From Dama dama (taxonomy: Eukaryota; Chordata; Mammalia; Artiodactyla; Cervidae), in NCBI RefSeq assembly GCF_033118175.1, contig NC_083691.1, forward strand, positions 21,301,001 to 21,365,000: 64,000 nucleotides of DNA, written 5' to 3'. The translations under genes and the position numbers were made by a program. Of this stretch, positions 41,201 through 52,356 are shown piece after piece. The notes under the pieces were generated by a model. It was given only the letters and a program-made list of their open reading frames with translations, made no database searches and was not told the DNA's origin. Position 1 is the first letter of the stretch. Each line of letters begins with the position of its first letter.

Positions 41201-42655
41201 AATCAATAAACAAACAGCCAATAGGAGTGAGAATATGGAATTCCTAGACAATATTTTAATTGTTTTAAGGGGTTAATCACCTAGCACTCATTAAATCCCA
41301 ACCCCCCTCCTCACTCCAGGTAGGAGGGATGTGACTAATTTTAGAAGTTGCTGAAAGTAATCACATTCTCTTCCAGGCTCCTGCCAATATGAGCCGGTTA
41401 CAGAGGAAGAGAAGCTGAGAATTCAAATCAGCAGGTATGATGGAGTGATGTGATCTGAGATGTTTTGGTTGGGATGTATAGATGCGATGACCCAGGAAAT
41501 CTTTTTTTCTGACCTAGAGATAATAAAATGAACAAAATACAAAGCTAGAGAATCCTAAGAATTCTTTTGGAAACTCAACCTCTCCTCTGAGCCATAGGTC
41601 AGACCATAAAGGATCTTCCTCTTACTATATCATGAAGAGCATTGAATGAATGAATGAATTTCAGATATAGAGACCCACTGGCTACATCGCTGAGCTTCAG
41701 ACTTCTTGTTGATGATGAAGAGTGAATAGAAGGTACCTTGCTTTTAGTTTTTTAATGAAACCAGCTAAAGGAAGATCTAGCACAGAACCTACATGCCACA
41801 GAAAAGTAAAAATCATTAGCTTTCCTATGCTACAGAATTGTCTTTATAAAACAATGCCTTTTAATGAAACAGAATCTAGTATCAATCTGTTTCCTGGACC
41901 TTTTCAGCTGCTTTTTCCTATTGTACCTACCGTTAGCATCAGGCACTGGTACTGCCTCATCTCTGATAATCATATTTTAAAATCCAAAGTTGTAACCTTA
42001 ACGTGGAATCCTGAAACCTGTTTCTGAATTCTGAAACCTGGCCCTAAGGTCACTCACTTAGAGGCAGGAGATTTTTCTCTAGGTCCACTGCTATTGTTTG
42101 AGGAAGAAAACACTTCAAATGGGGAAATTGGGGTGAGAAACTTGCAAGACATTTCTCCAGAGGGTAAAGGAGTTAAGGTATAAACCAATCTGTAGCATGA
42201 CTGATCCACCAAGCAGAGCAGAGATGGCACCTGGCCAGACACCTCAGAGGGTAGGAGGGAGGCAATTAGATGCCCTGGGTGGATGAGGTGAAGTAGCGGT
42301 GGTAGTGGTGGTAATCAAGCTTCATGCATCTCTTCAAAGCACTGGAGACCCGTGCAATACCAGGAAACAAAATCCCCTGAGATTCTCACTGGCTCTTTAC
42401 AGAAATGTTTGCCAAGCATTCAAAGTAAAATACAGCTCATTAGACAAAGAGGGAGCACACAATATTAAGAATTCCCTGTAAATTTTGATACATTGATACT
42501 TTCGAAGGAAATGGGGCACAAACATGTTCTTTTAGGCTCCAGAGTACAGGAAAGGAATGCATGGGTGGAAATCATAGGGAGAGAGATTTTGGATAAATCT
42601 AACATAGTTTCATAGAGAGTTGTCTAACAGTGAGTGGCTTCAGGTGATGTTAACT
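41201..42655. other. No assignable feature
   Basis: About 1.4 kb without a named repeat. A (GAAT)4 run lies at 41643-41660. The 101-codon frame at 41722-42027 has no recognisable domain. Confidence 0.5.
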
Positions 42656-42662
42656 TCCATGA

Positions 42663-42881
42663 GCGTGTGTGCGTGCTAAGTCGCTTCACTTGTGTCTGAC
42701 TCTTCATGATCCTATGGACCGCAGCCCACTAGGCTCCTCTGTCCATGGGATTCTCCAGACAAGAATACTGGAGTGGGTTACCTCCAGGGGATCTTCCTGA
42801 TCCAAAGATCAAACCCATGTCTCTTATACTTTCTGCATTGCTATGGAGGGTCTTTACTACTAGCACCACCTGGGAAGCCCC
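42663..42881 (-). mobile_element. Bov-tA SINE
   Basis: Minus-strand copy: TGTGTGCGTGCTAAGTCGCT, AAGAATACTGGAGTGGGTTA, head ACTAGCACCACCTGGGAAGC. A segment after GGGTTA (normally 'gccatttccttct') is deleted. Flanks share TTCCATG. Confidence 0.95.
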
Positions 42882-43139
42882 TGATTTCCATGTAATGCTC
42901 ATTAATTTGGCCAGGAAGCTAACAAATTCAAATATTAGACAACAGTTGAAATAGATGCTCTAATTGGTTCTTGAACATTTAGGGTTTCTTATGTTCTTGG
43001 CTCTTTCTAAAACTAACACATAATGCCATAGCCTTTGCTGGTTCTCACACTTTGGGGAGGGGTGACACATAGTCCAGAGTTTCCGATATTATCAAACATC
43101 TTGTTGGAATGTTGCCCCTAAGCATCAAACCAGTATTGT
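42882..43139. other. No assignable feature
   Basis: Short spacer, nothing recognised. Confidence 0.45.
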
Positions 43140-43370
43140 CAGCATCTGCCTCCATCCATAGTTTCAATCAACCATAGGTCCAAAATATTTGGGAAAAAAT
43201 TCTGTAAAATTCTGCAAAGCAACAATTTGCATAGTATTTGCATTGTATTACACATTATAAATAGTTGTAGAGATTATTTGAGGTTTATGAGAGGATGTAC
43301 TTAGTTTATATGCTTAACACTGTGCCATTTTATATGAAGCACCGGAGCATCCACGGATTTCAGCATCTGT
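43140..43370 (+). mobile_element. Tigger-like DNA transposon relic, left part
   Basis: GTTTCAATCAACCATAGGTC, then TTTGCATAGTATTTGCATTG, GAGATTATTTGAGGTTTATG and GAGCATCCACGGATTTCAGC follow an old TcMar-Tigger-type non-autonomous element. It is split by a Bov-tA at 43371-43586 and resumes GAGGGTCCTGAAAAC ... AAGGGATGACTGTGTA. Confidence 0.52.
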
Positions 43371-43586
43371 TGTGCCTGAGTCATTCGGTCACATCCTATT
43401 CTTTGTGACTCTGTGGACTGTAGCCCACCAAGTTCCTCTGTCCATGAGATTTCCCAAGCAAGAATACTGGAGTAGGTTGCCATTTCCTTCTTTAGGGGAT
43501 CTTCTGATCCAGGGATCAAACTTGCTTCTCCTCCATCTCCTGCATTAGCAGGCAAATTCTTTACTACTGAGCCACCTGGAAAACCC
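43371..43586 (-). mobile_element. Bov-tA SINE
   Basis: Minus-strand copy: TTCTTTGTGACTCTGTGGAC, CAAGAATACTGGAGTAGGTT, head ACTGAGCCACCTGGAAAACC. It interrupts a Tigger-like element. Confidence 0.95.
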
Positions 43587-43640
43587 AGAGGGTCCTGAAA
43601 ACATTCCCCTTAGGATCCCAAGGGATGACTGTGTATCCAG
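43587..43640 (+). mobile_element. Tigger-like relic, right end
   Basis: GGTCCTGAAAACATTCCCCT then CCCAAGGGATGACTGTGTAT matches the end 'ggtcctggaaccaatcccc..cgagggacgactgta' of the same element. Confidence 0.55.
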
Positions 43641-44689
43641 TACTTGTTGGTCACTTCCGCAAGGTGACCCACAGGCACTTCGTACAATATATTTAAAGTT
43701 GAAATGTGACAGATACTGAGAAATGGCTCCCACTGTTTCAATCTCCTTCTAGCAGAGCTGAAGAGAGACTGCATTTCCCAGACTTTTTTTTTTTAAAACA
43801 GGTATAGTTATAGGAGTGAGACTAGTAGAAATGTTTGCTTCATCAACGTGTGGCATTTCCAGAGAGGCAGGGTAAGTGACACGTGTGTGTGTGTGTGTGT
43901 GTGTGTCGGAAGTTGTCCTGTGATAACTCAGATTATAGCCAGCTCCTTGAGCCCTCTGAGGGATTTTGCAGGAAACTTTACTAAATCCCCTTCTTGTTTA
44001 ACTAGACAACATGGCTTCTATTTTCTTCAAGTGAACCCTGATGAATGTCATTTGATACCATTTCACACTGCATCTAGACCTGCTTCTTTTCAGGTATCCC
44101 TTCTCTTGCTGAATGGTACTGCCAACCATGTCCACCCAGCCATCCGATGGGGATATTGATTTTTTAAACTTAAATCTAAGTCCGTCTGCCCCAGGAAAAC
44201 ATTTTCTCAATGCTCTTCAGAGCAGCCGTGACCACTCCTTTTTCTGTGCCAACTGTCCAAACTCATACCATAGTTTTATAATAAGTATAATTTGCTGCCA
44301 TTTTCCTATGGAGGAATAAGACTGATGTTGATTGGCTGACTGAATACAACAACACCTTTTAATCATAAAATGATGTTACTACCTAACAGGAGACATCACT
44401 ACATAAGAGATCCATTGGCCTGGAAAGATGCTATCTCTCCCTCCTTACCCTCATCACAACCCTGTTCACAACCTGGTCCATCCATCTGACTCCTGCATAG
44501 GCAGAAACCAAGCCCCTGCAGGCAAGAATAAAATACTCCCTCCTGTATTCTGAGCATCTAGTCTTCCAAAAAGTCTATGTTTCTGAGTGAATAAAGAAAC
44601 AAATCCTCCCAAACACACATGAATTCATCACTCATGTTATCCTTGAGAGAATTTGTAAGATTTAAGTTAAAAAAAAATCCATTGTAATG
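43641..44689. other. Unassigned, with (GT)12
   Basis: Contains a T12 run near 43784 and a (GT)12 microsatellite at 43883-43906. The frames at 43848-44210 overlap on opposite strands and look like chance. No repeat named. Confidence 0.5.
43883..43906. repeat. (GT)12 microsatellite
   Basis: Uninterrupted GT units following GACAC; likely length-polymorphic. Confidence 0.95.
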
Positions 44690-45215
44690 TGAGCATGTTT
44701 GTAGTGGGCCCTTTGGGACATGGTTCCCAGTGTCTCCACCACCTGCCTCCTCTCCGTCCACACTCCTGCGTCATCACTTCCCCTTGAACCTGAGTTGAAC
44801 ACAATGACGTACTGCAAATGAAGAGGGTGTGGCAAAGTAGTGGGGTGATGCACTCTGGCTTGGTTATAAAAGATCATGACTTCCCTCCCTGAATCTTTGA
44901 ACAGGTTGGCTCTGATGCAGAGGTCACCCGGCTAGGAACTGAGGGAGGCTTCCATCCATCACCCAGCTAGAGCCCAGACCCTCAAAGTCACAGCCTTAAA
45001 GGAGCCAAATCCTGTCTACAACCACTGAGTGAGCGCAGATGCAGATCTGCCCCATTTGAACCTGGAGATGACTGTAACCCTCAATGGCAGCCTTGTGAGA
45101 GGCCCCATAGCACATGAGCCCAGGTCACCGATCTGCCGAACATACTAGAAAATACATGAGTATTGTTTTAAGCCATTTATTTTGGAGACATTTGTTTAGT
45201 AATAGATAAATAATG
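44690..45215 (+). mobile_element. MaLR-like LTR relic
   Basis: CTTCCCCTTGAACCTGAGTT, TGGCTTGGTTATAAAAGATC, TCACCCGGCTAGGAACTGAG and the end TATTGTTTTAAGCCATTTAT then TTTGTTTAGTAATAGATAA reproduce the layout of an old LTR family, the same one seen at 32645-33020. The TATAAAA at about 44866 would be the LTR's own promoter element in its day. Confidence 0.5.
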
Positions 45216-45379
45216 AAATGCTCATGTTTTGCATACAATTAAAAATTTAGAGAAGGAATACATGAAAGAGATGATTAGCATGATCGATTTTGTTTTTGGT
45301 CTGATGTGCTGATCATGACACATGGGTTCTGTGTTTGTGCGAGTGCATGAGACAGCAGCATGACAGAGTGAAAAGAACT

Positions 45380-45405
45380 GATTTTTTTTTTTTTTTTTTT
45401 TAGAA
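45380..45405 (-). mobile_element. Poly(A)-tail-only insertion (T20)
   Basis: Twenty T (45382-45401) stand between two copies of a 15-16 bp direct repeat: AGAGTGAAAAGAACT at 45365-45379 and AGAGTGAAAAAGAACT at 45406-45421. The simplest reading is a target-primed insertion in which little more than the poly(A) tail was copied, on the minus strand. Confidence 0.5.
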
Positions 45406-45421
45406 AGAGTGAAAAAGAACT

Positions 45422-46829
45422 CAGTGCAAACTTAAGCTCTGCCAGTAAAGGTCTGTTGGAATTTTGATTAATTTCCAAATCGGTTCATACGAATATTGTG
45501 TCTCTCACTACCATAAGGATAAATGGGAGAGTGAACCCGACAATAAATCTTGAATCATGGGGTTACAAAGTGTCAGAGCTCGAGGAAATATTGCTGTGGT
45601 AACCTGATGTCATAGGATTCCTTAAACTCACTGCAAATTTTTCTGTACAGAAGGGTAACATATAAACTGAAAAAGCTACATAAATAAAATAAATAAACTT
45701 TTAAGTGGTAATCTATTTTTTGTGTCATCCTATACAAGGCATCCTCTCCACGTGATCAGAATTCTCTTTTATTTCTCTGACCCATAACAAAGGAACAGAC
45801 TCTCCATCACGGAGAGTCCTCTAAAATCAGAATGTTCCTAGGATATTTAAAGTGGAAAGAGCTAGTGCCCCAAAGAGAGCAATGAGCTTTTATGGAAAAT
45901 GACATTTAGAGTATGAGATCTGATCCTACATAATACAATTTTCTCTTTGAACAGTGACCAATAAAACTCAATTCCATTGTGATAATATTTTTATTTGCAG
46001 TCTATTTTAGGGTTGTCATTAATCATGTGTTCAGACAGTAACAAGACTCCCAGAAAAGTGAAGATTTAAATATGTGAATATGGCCTCCTGAAAATTACCA
46101 AGGCAGTAAAATTTTACAAAATATCTATATCACTAAAAGTGAATTTTATTTTTAGTGCCTAGATTTAAAAAAATAAGCTTTGCACTTATAAAGGTATTTA
46201 TTGAAGCACAAGGTAAGTGCAATTTGCTCTTTCTTAGACATAATTTTCTTTTTTTCCAATCTCCTCCCATTTTTCTTCTCAACTTAATGGTGATCATCTT
46301 GAGGCTATATGAAATGATAATTGGGAAAGCCATGGCATTCATGAAAGACTGTCCAGATTTGAGCTGTTTAGTTCAGCTGAGACTACATACTGGGTTTTAG
46401 TCACTAAAATCACTAAAAATCTCTTTCAATTGTAAGTGTTACTATTTGAGATTTGGTAGCAGTTTGCTTTTCTAATACTGTAGAACTCTGTATCTTTGGA
46501 TTTTCTCAATTTTTATATACGTCTATTTGAAAATCAGTCCTGTTCTTGCCTGAACCTTTTTTTGTAATATTGTGCTAAGTAAAATCAATATAATTTGATA
46601 TGAAAATATTCTAACTTTTTCCAGCTATTTCTTCTAGAGCTACAGAAATCAAGTTGACTGAGGGCAACCATTTACTAAATATTCTATCACAGTAAGACAA
46701 AGTTCTTCACTCTTCTGGCCTAATTTATCTTTACCTGCCACCCTCAAATCAGTCACTAAACCAACACCAAGGTATTGGCTTCTATAATAGTTGTGGGGCA
46801 GCATGTGCTTTTGAAACAAATAAATCTTC
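45422..46829. other. No assignable feature
   Basis: AT-rich 1.4 kb; an 8-bp hairpin GACTCTCC-atcac-GGAGAGTC lies at 45798-45818. No gene or named repeat. Confidence 0.5.
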
Positions 46830-47210
46830 ACACCTCAGTAGCTTAACATTATAGGTATTTATTTTTAAGTTTATATGAAGTCCAATATGGTGTTCAGTGG
46901 TGGCTTTCTAAAGATAAGATAGGACTCACTGCAGTGTCTCTATTTAGTTTTTCCACTATAATCTAGGATAATGGAGTCCCAGGCACCAATGGACAAGGAG
47001 GAAGGGATAAGAAACCATTTGTCAGAAGCTATTATAATACAGGCCAAGAAATAGTATATGTCATGTTCATCTACATTTTCATTGGCTAGAAATAAGTCAC
47101 ACAGAGTCATATGAGCTATGATAAAGGCTGGGAAATGTTATCTAGCAGTTTCAGGGATAAGAGGAAATACATCTATGAATATCTAGGCAGTCTCTACCAC
47201 ATTTACAGAA
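46830..47210. mobile_element. Possible old mammal-wide repeat
   Basis: CTCAGTAGCTTAACATTATA, TTTCATTGGCTAGAAATAAG, TCACACAGAGTCATATGAGC and GCTGGGAAATGTTATCTAGC recall an old MER/LTR-class repeat ('..attggccagaactcagtcacatggccac..ctgggaaatgtag..'). Family uncertain. Confidence 0.37.
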
Positions 47211-47516
47211 AAATAAATAGCTAACATGCTAGTCTATTAAAGGAAGAAATGGAACTTTACAGCAAACTCATTAATCTGACACAGCTCATTTGTCATGTGT
47301 CTGTCGAAACTCTCCTCTTAGAATCTGCTGGAATGAATCTAGCTGGGGCCTGGCTTGAGCATGGTGGTGGGGAAGCTCATGACAAGTTTAAAGAGAGTGG
47401 GACCAAGGGTGTTTGAAGGCTGGTTTCAAAGACCAAAGACAAATGGACATCATGCTGGTCTTTCTATCAGGGCATTGATCAAAAATGGATGGGAAGAGAA
47501 ATGAAAATCAACTTAG
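47211..47516. other. No assignable feature
   Basis: Nothing recognised. Confidence 0.5.
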
Positions 47517-47840
47517 AGACTTCGCTGGTGGCTCAGTGGTAAAGAACCCACCTGCCAATGCAGGAGACGCAGGGTCAGTCCCTGGACCAGGAAGACTTCT
47601 CATGCTGCAGAGAAACTAAGCCCATGGGTCACAACTATTGAGCCTGTGCTCTAGAGCCTGGGAGCCACAACTATGGAGCTCACGTGCTGCAAATGCTAAA
47701 GCCCGTGTCCCTCGAACCGGACCTCAGCAACAAGAGAAGCCATGGCAATAAGTCCGTAAACCCGCTCACCACAGCTAGAGAAAAGCCTACATAGCATAGC
47801 CTAAAACAAATAAATTAATGATTAAAAAAAAATAAAAACA
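47517..47840 (+). mobile_element. CHR-family SINE, long form
   Basis: Head GACTTCGCTGGTGGCTCAGT, then GAGAAACTAAGCCCATGGGT, CACAACTATTGAGCCTGTGC, CAACAAGAGAAGCCATGGCA and an A-rich tail TAAAAAAAAATAAAAAC. This is the tRNA-headed CHR-type SINE shared by Cetacea, hippos and ruminants, about 320 bases, near full length. Confidence 0.87.
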
Positions 47841-47872
47841 ACTTTGAAAGTCAAAACTCAGGGCTGGGTACT

Positions 47873-48096
47873 CTGAGAAGGCTTGGCTCAGATGCTAAAG
47901 AATCCACCCACAATGCAGGAAACCCAGTTTTGATCCCAGGGTGGGGAATATCCCCTGGAGAAGGGAATGGCAACCCACTCCAGTATTCTTGCCTGGAAAA
48001 TTCCATGGAAAGAGGAGCCTGGTGGGCCACAGTTCATGGGGTCGAAAGGAGTTGGACACAGCTGAATGACTAACACAAATGAGTGACTAACACTTA
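47873..48096 (+). mobile_element. Bov-tA SINE with duplicated tail
   Basis: AGAAGGCTTGGCTCAGATGC head (diverged), GGCAACCCACTCCAGTATTC body, then GACACAGCTGAATGACTAACAC followed by a second GAGTGACTAACAC. The tail phrase is thus present twice. Confidence 0.94.
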
Positions 48097-48809
48097 AGGA
48101 TGCTAAAGATCAAAATATATGGACTAGGGATGGAAGAGCAGAGTAGGCAAACATGTCTGAGACGTTTCCACAAAGTCCAAGGCCATTTTCCTAAGGATTC
48201 TTAACTCCTGTTGGAAGTGGAGAATGAGTTTTTCAGAGCTCTGAGTGCATCAGGATAGCACCGACTGTAAGCGACAGAGCTTTGTTTTCTTCTTTGTAAA
48301 CATGTCATAAATCCTCAAAACCTAAACGGGGAAAATGTTCACAAGTACTAGCATCGCCTTCACTGTCACATTTTTCCTGGCTTTGCAGAGGTTAAAGGGA
48401 TTATGGCATGGCAGCTTCCAAGCCTGGAAAAAAGAGGTAATCAAATTGGCTCACATCCCAGGGAAACTGTGAGGTCTTGCTGAGCTTGAATGCCGGCGGA
48501 AAGAAGCATTTTGAAATGCAAACTGGGAGGGAGAAGTCCAGAAACTCTGTGACCAGGAACTGTCTCTGAGAAGTGACTTTAAACACAGGGTTTCCGCCCA
48601 ACTCAGAAAGGTTACTCCCCTGGTTTCCTCCTCCAAGTCGTATAGAAAATAGGACATTGATCCTCACATTGTATTTTTACCCTGACCTTTCCAGTCATCC
48701 AGACAAGATTTAAGAAATGCAGGAGGAGCAGTCACTGCCTGACCATGGGTGTGGAACAGCATAAAGGGGAAAGAAGGCTGCAGTGGGGATCCAAGGACCC
48801 TAACTGGAG
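48097..48809. other. Repeat-free, no gene seen
   Basis: No repeat named. Two minus-strand frames (48401-48667 and 48451-48657) overlap in different phases and show no domain. Confidence 0.5.
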
Positions 48810-48985
48810 TCCAGGCCAACCAGTGTTTGGCCAGCAGCCAGTCCCTTGACGTCGCTGAGCTTTAGCTCTTTCATCTCCAAGATGTTTACAGGGCATTCCT
48901 CAAGAGCAAGGACAGTATTACCTTTCCTATGTGTCCTCAGGCTCAGTGCAAGTACTCAGTAAATAATTACTGAGATCATAAACAA
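48810..48985 (+). mobile_element. MIR/L2-like relic
   Basis: CAGTCCCTTGACGTCGCTGA then GCTTTAGCTCTTTCATCTCC resembles the MIR core; GCTCAGTGCAAGTACTCAGT then AAATAATTACTGA resembles an L2 or MIR 3' end. Confidence 0.4.
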
Positions 48986-49261
48986 GGAAACAAACAAATG
49001 ACATTCCAGATCATGGGTGTGTTGGTGTTTGGATTACAGTAAGATTATTCATAAGACTTTTAATAAAGTTATCATACCCATGTTCTACAAGTTAGTATTG
49101 CATTAAACTTGATCCTTAAAAAGGCAGATTCCATAGGGGATAGCGGTTTAATCAGTCATATATCCCTATCTACATCTTATTTTTCTACAGAATTCCTTAA
49201 ACCAAAGCAACAAGCTCTGGCTGGATGGCAGGCAGGCACAGGGCTGTGAACTCTGAGAATC
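48986..49261. other. No assignable feature
   Basis: Nothing recognised. Confidence 0.5.
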
Positions 49262-49475
49262 AGACTTGGAGTCAGATGATAAAGAATCCACCTGCAATGC
49301 AGGAGACTCAATTTCGATCCCCGGGTTGGGAAGATCCCCCTGGAGAAGGGAATGGCCACCCACTCCAGTATTCTTCTCTGGAAAATACCAAGGACAGAGG
49401 AGCCGGGTGGGCTACAGTCCATGGGGTCGCAAGAAGTCGGATGTGATTGAGTGACTAACACTTTCACTTTCAGCT
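49262..49475 (+). mobile_element. Bov-tA SINE
   Basis: GAGTCAGATGATAAAGAATC head, GGTTGGGAAGATCCCCCTGG, CCACTCCAGTATTCTTCTCT, tail CTAACACTTTCACTTTCAG. The extreme 5' end of the head is absent or diverged. Confidence 0.95.
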
Positions 49476-49644
49476 GGAGAGTAAATCAGCACCCTCTTGT
49501 CCGTGAGAAGCCCTTCTTTGTCTCTCAAGGTTTTCTGCCCTCTTTAGAGGGCTGTGCAGCTCTGTGACAGGCACTGAGTAAGAAGGGAAAAGGTCCTATA
49601 AGGTCCTCTTGTCTTTGTCATCATTCTGCGTCAGGTTCCCAACT

Positions 49645-49852
49645 ATATCACCCTTGACTCAGGGACCTCAACCTGGGGCTCGGTAATAACCTAGGGGGGT
49701 GGGATGGGGAGAGAGGTGCAGGGATGTTCAAGTGGGAGGTGACATGGGTAAACCTATGGCTGAGCCATGTTGATGTTTGGTAGAAACCAGCGCAATACTG
49801 TAAAGAAATTATCCTTCAATTAAAATAAATAAAATCAAATAAATCACAACCT
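49645..49852 (+). mobile_element. L1 3' end
   Basis: CAGGGACCTCAACCTGGGGC, AACCTAGGGGGGTGGGATGG, TATGGCTGAGCCATGTTGAT and the end ATTATCCTTCAATTAAAATA then AATAAAATCAAATAAATC tail. Plus orientation, 5'-truncated. Confidence 0.83.
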
Positions 49853-49862
49853 AAACTTGATT

Positions 49863-50215
49863 GTTGGAGGAGACTCTTGAGAGTCCCTTGGACTGCAAGG
49901 AGATCCAACCAGTCCATCCTAAAGGAAATCAGTCCTGGGTGTTCATTGGAAGGACTGGTGCTGAAGCTGAAACTCCAATACTTTGGCCACCTGATGCAAA
50001 GAGTTGACTCATTGGAAAAGACCCTGATGCTGGGAGGGATTGGGAGCAGGAGGAGAAGGAGACGACAGAGGATGAGATGGCTGGATGGCATCACCGACTC
50101 GATTGGCATGAGTTTGAGTAAACTCAGGGAGTTGGTGATGGACAGGGAGGCCTGGCATGCTGCGATTCATGGGGTTGCTAAGAGTCGGACACGACTGAGC
50201 AACTGAACTGAACTG
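49863..50215 (+). mobile_element. BovB 3' fragment with target duplication
   Basis: 353 bases inserted just after the L1 tail. It starts at GTTGGAGGAGACTCTTGAGA and ends CAACTGAACTGAACTG. Exact 10-bp duplication AAACTTGATT at 49853-49862 and 50216-50225. A run of about 109 codons of the ORF2 C-terminus (49877-50206, RVPWTARRSNQSILKE to KSRTRLSN) is open without a stop. Confidence 0.97.
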
Positions 50216-50299
50216 AAACTTGATTCAATAATTGATGAGATAGCCACATCTATGTACTCATCAATAAAAGCATAAATTCAATAGTAAGACAATGTCTGT

Positions 50300-50368
50300 A
50301 ATAGATAGGCCATGTGCTTAGATGCAGGGGGAGTTCAAGGCCTGGAGTTGGGAGAAAATGCTTCCTGG
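50300..50368 (-). mobile_element. L2 relic, left part
   Basis: Reverse-complement L2 that ends at AAATGCTTCCTGG (50356-50368) and resumes after the 5S pseudogene with the related AAAAGCTTCTTGG (50458-50470). Confidence 0.5.
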
Positions 50369-50457
50369 GTCTACGACCATAACACCCTGAATACACCCGA
50401 TCTCGTCTGATCTCGGAAGCTAAACAGGGTTGGGCCTGGTTAGTACTTGGATGGGAG
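50369..50457 (+). pseudogene. 5S ribosomal RNA retropseudogene, 3'-truncated
   Basis: Nucleotides 1 to about 89 of 5S rRNA: begins GTCTACGACCATAACACCCT and includes GATCTCGTCTGATCTCGGAA, GCCTGGTTAGTACTTGGATG and GGAG. The last 30 or so bases of the 121-nt RNA (after the GGATGGGAG phrase) are absent. I count about six substitutions against mammalian 5S as I know it, most at CpG-type positions. There is no poly(A) tail. The copy is flanked by a 13-bp imperfect direct repeat (50356-50368, 50458-50470, two mismatches) and splits an L2. 5S genes are transcribed by RNA polymerase III from internal elements; the A-box region is present with one change, the end of box C is lost. Presence of the 5S body is clear; reverse-transcription origin is inferred from the duplication. 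Confidence 0.95.
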
Positions 50458-50860
50458 AAAAGCTTCTTGGATGCAGAGGTACTTGACATGCATCTTGAAA
50501 GCTGCTTTGTATTAAGGAAGAATGAGACCTGAAAACACTTCTGGAGTGAGGACCTTGGGCAAGGAAAACCACAGAAGTTCATGTATGATACATGCAGGAT
50601 GAGCTTGGTGGCTGGGGGTGACTATGCAGGCAGAAGAAGTGGAGATGAGAAAAGGCAGGTCAAGTGGGATCAGAAAGTGGTATTGCTTTTCTGCTGGTGA
50701 TAGGAAGTCAGTGATTAAAGGCTTTTAAGGAGAGGACTGACATGACCAGACTAAGGTTTTAGAAAACATTATTCTGGTAACAGTGTTTGGAAAATAATTA
50801 CACAGGCAAAGAGTAGAAATGGGAAATGAATATGGTTGGAGTGTGTTACCCACCTAAGCT
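50458..50860 (-). mobile_element. L2 relic, right part
   Basis: GACATGCATCTTGAAAGCTG, AATGAGACCTGAAAACACTT, AGAGGACTGACATGACCAGA and AACATTATTCTGGTAACAGT follow reverse-complement L2 ('..gggtcttgaaggatgag..ggagtgacatgatctgat..gatcactctggct'). Confidence 0.6.
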
Positions 50861-52342
50861 CTGGAATGCACTCTTGGACCAAAACATCCCTGGGGTCAAA
50901 ACAGTCAGGTCAAGGCACGTGGTCAAAACATCCTGGTCCTATTATACAACAGTTGCTTGGGAATCCAAACGATGAGTCAGTCGTTACTGGAAGGAGTCTC
51001 AGTGGTGATGTTTAGGAAAATTCTCTGCACACAATCTGTTTAAGGAGTGAAAAGGGCAAAACACTTGGAATAATGATGACTGTCTGTGAAGTTGTCCAAA
51101 AAAGTGATCAGATAAAATTGGGTCTGGGTAAAAGTTCTTCTAAGTCTTGAATGAACTACTTGAGTCAAATGATTGTCAGACTAATCCCATCTACTCTTGA
51201 CATACAGACAGGTGCATTAAGTGATGCCTGGAATGCATGCATTTCTCCATAATCCTTTGGTGGGTTTACAAACACAGTTGTGACAGCCTCTTCTTTTTCT
51301 ACTTCTCATACATGGTTTTGGCTCCAGGTATCTTGTGAATGAAGACAGTGGGTCAAGTGAAGGGTATATTGCTGCAATCTGTTAAAGAAAAGCAAATCCC
51401 AACGCCAAGAGCAGAGGAAAATTCTCCTGGGGAGTGAGCCAATGTCACTGTCTTTGCTTGGAGAAATGTGGCCAATAATTATATCCGAGCTGTGAAATAG
51501 AACGTTTCTCCCTCCTCCAGCTGGCAGAGGGATTTGGACCACATCTGTTAAATATTTATCAGTAGCGGATACTAGTTTATCTTAGTTTTACATTCATGCA
51601 CTGATCATCAGAAGTTTTATCTCATTAATCTAGAAAATTGCTAGTGGAACCTGATTTCTCTTATGGAAACTGGTATGCTTTGTAGATCAGAGGTAGGTAA
51701 AGAGAGAATGACCTTTGAGCCGATGAAATTATACACATAGTGTGAAGATTTTCCCTCAATTGCTATATAAACATTTATTTATTTTCTTTAGCAACTCAAA
51801 TCTGAATTGAACATTTGTAATTTTAGTTAACTTCCAACATATTGAGAAGGTGACTTGAATGTAAAATTTTTCATAGAATAATTTATGCTTCATGACATAG
51901 GGCTATGGTATTTGTAACTCTAGAGTTGCTATTTTGATGAGGGAAATTTGGTAGTGAGCCAATTTCAGAAAGTTTAACATTATGCCTTAATTCTCTCATC
52001 TTCTTCTTTTAACATTAACTGTAACTGGTATGACTCTAAACTTGATCATTTGAAACTACTACATTTAGTGAACTAGTTATTCTTGAGAAAATCTACCTAT
52101 TTGATTTCTGGCAAGAATGTAACATGCAAAAAGAACAACAATATTTTTCCAATCTGTCCATTTAAATGGTTCAGCTCATTAACTTTTCTTTCTGCAAACC
52201 TTTTTCCCAAATGGAAGAATTTTCTTTCATGGATAGGTTGAAATAAGATGGCAAAGGAGAGACCACTGCATCGTAAAGTGATGTTCATGTTGCATATCTG
52301 TAAATGTAGCCATTCATCCCTCCTAGACTTATGGTTCCCCCT
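50861..52342. other. Repeat-poor 1.5 kb
   Basis: No repeat named, no gene seen. 50880-50935 holds two GGTCAAAACA phrases 38 bases apart (CTGGGGTCAAAACAGTC, GTGGTCAAAACATCC). AT-rich after 51540. Confidence 0.5.
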
Positions 52343-52356
52343 GATGTAAAACTGGG

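Noticed and set aside
44860..44875. TATAAAA as a possible active promoter
   Set aside because: It lies inside an old LTR relic at the expected LTR position; there is no downstream gene and no evidence of activity.
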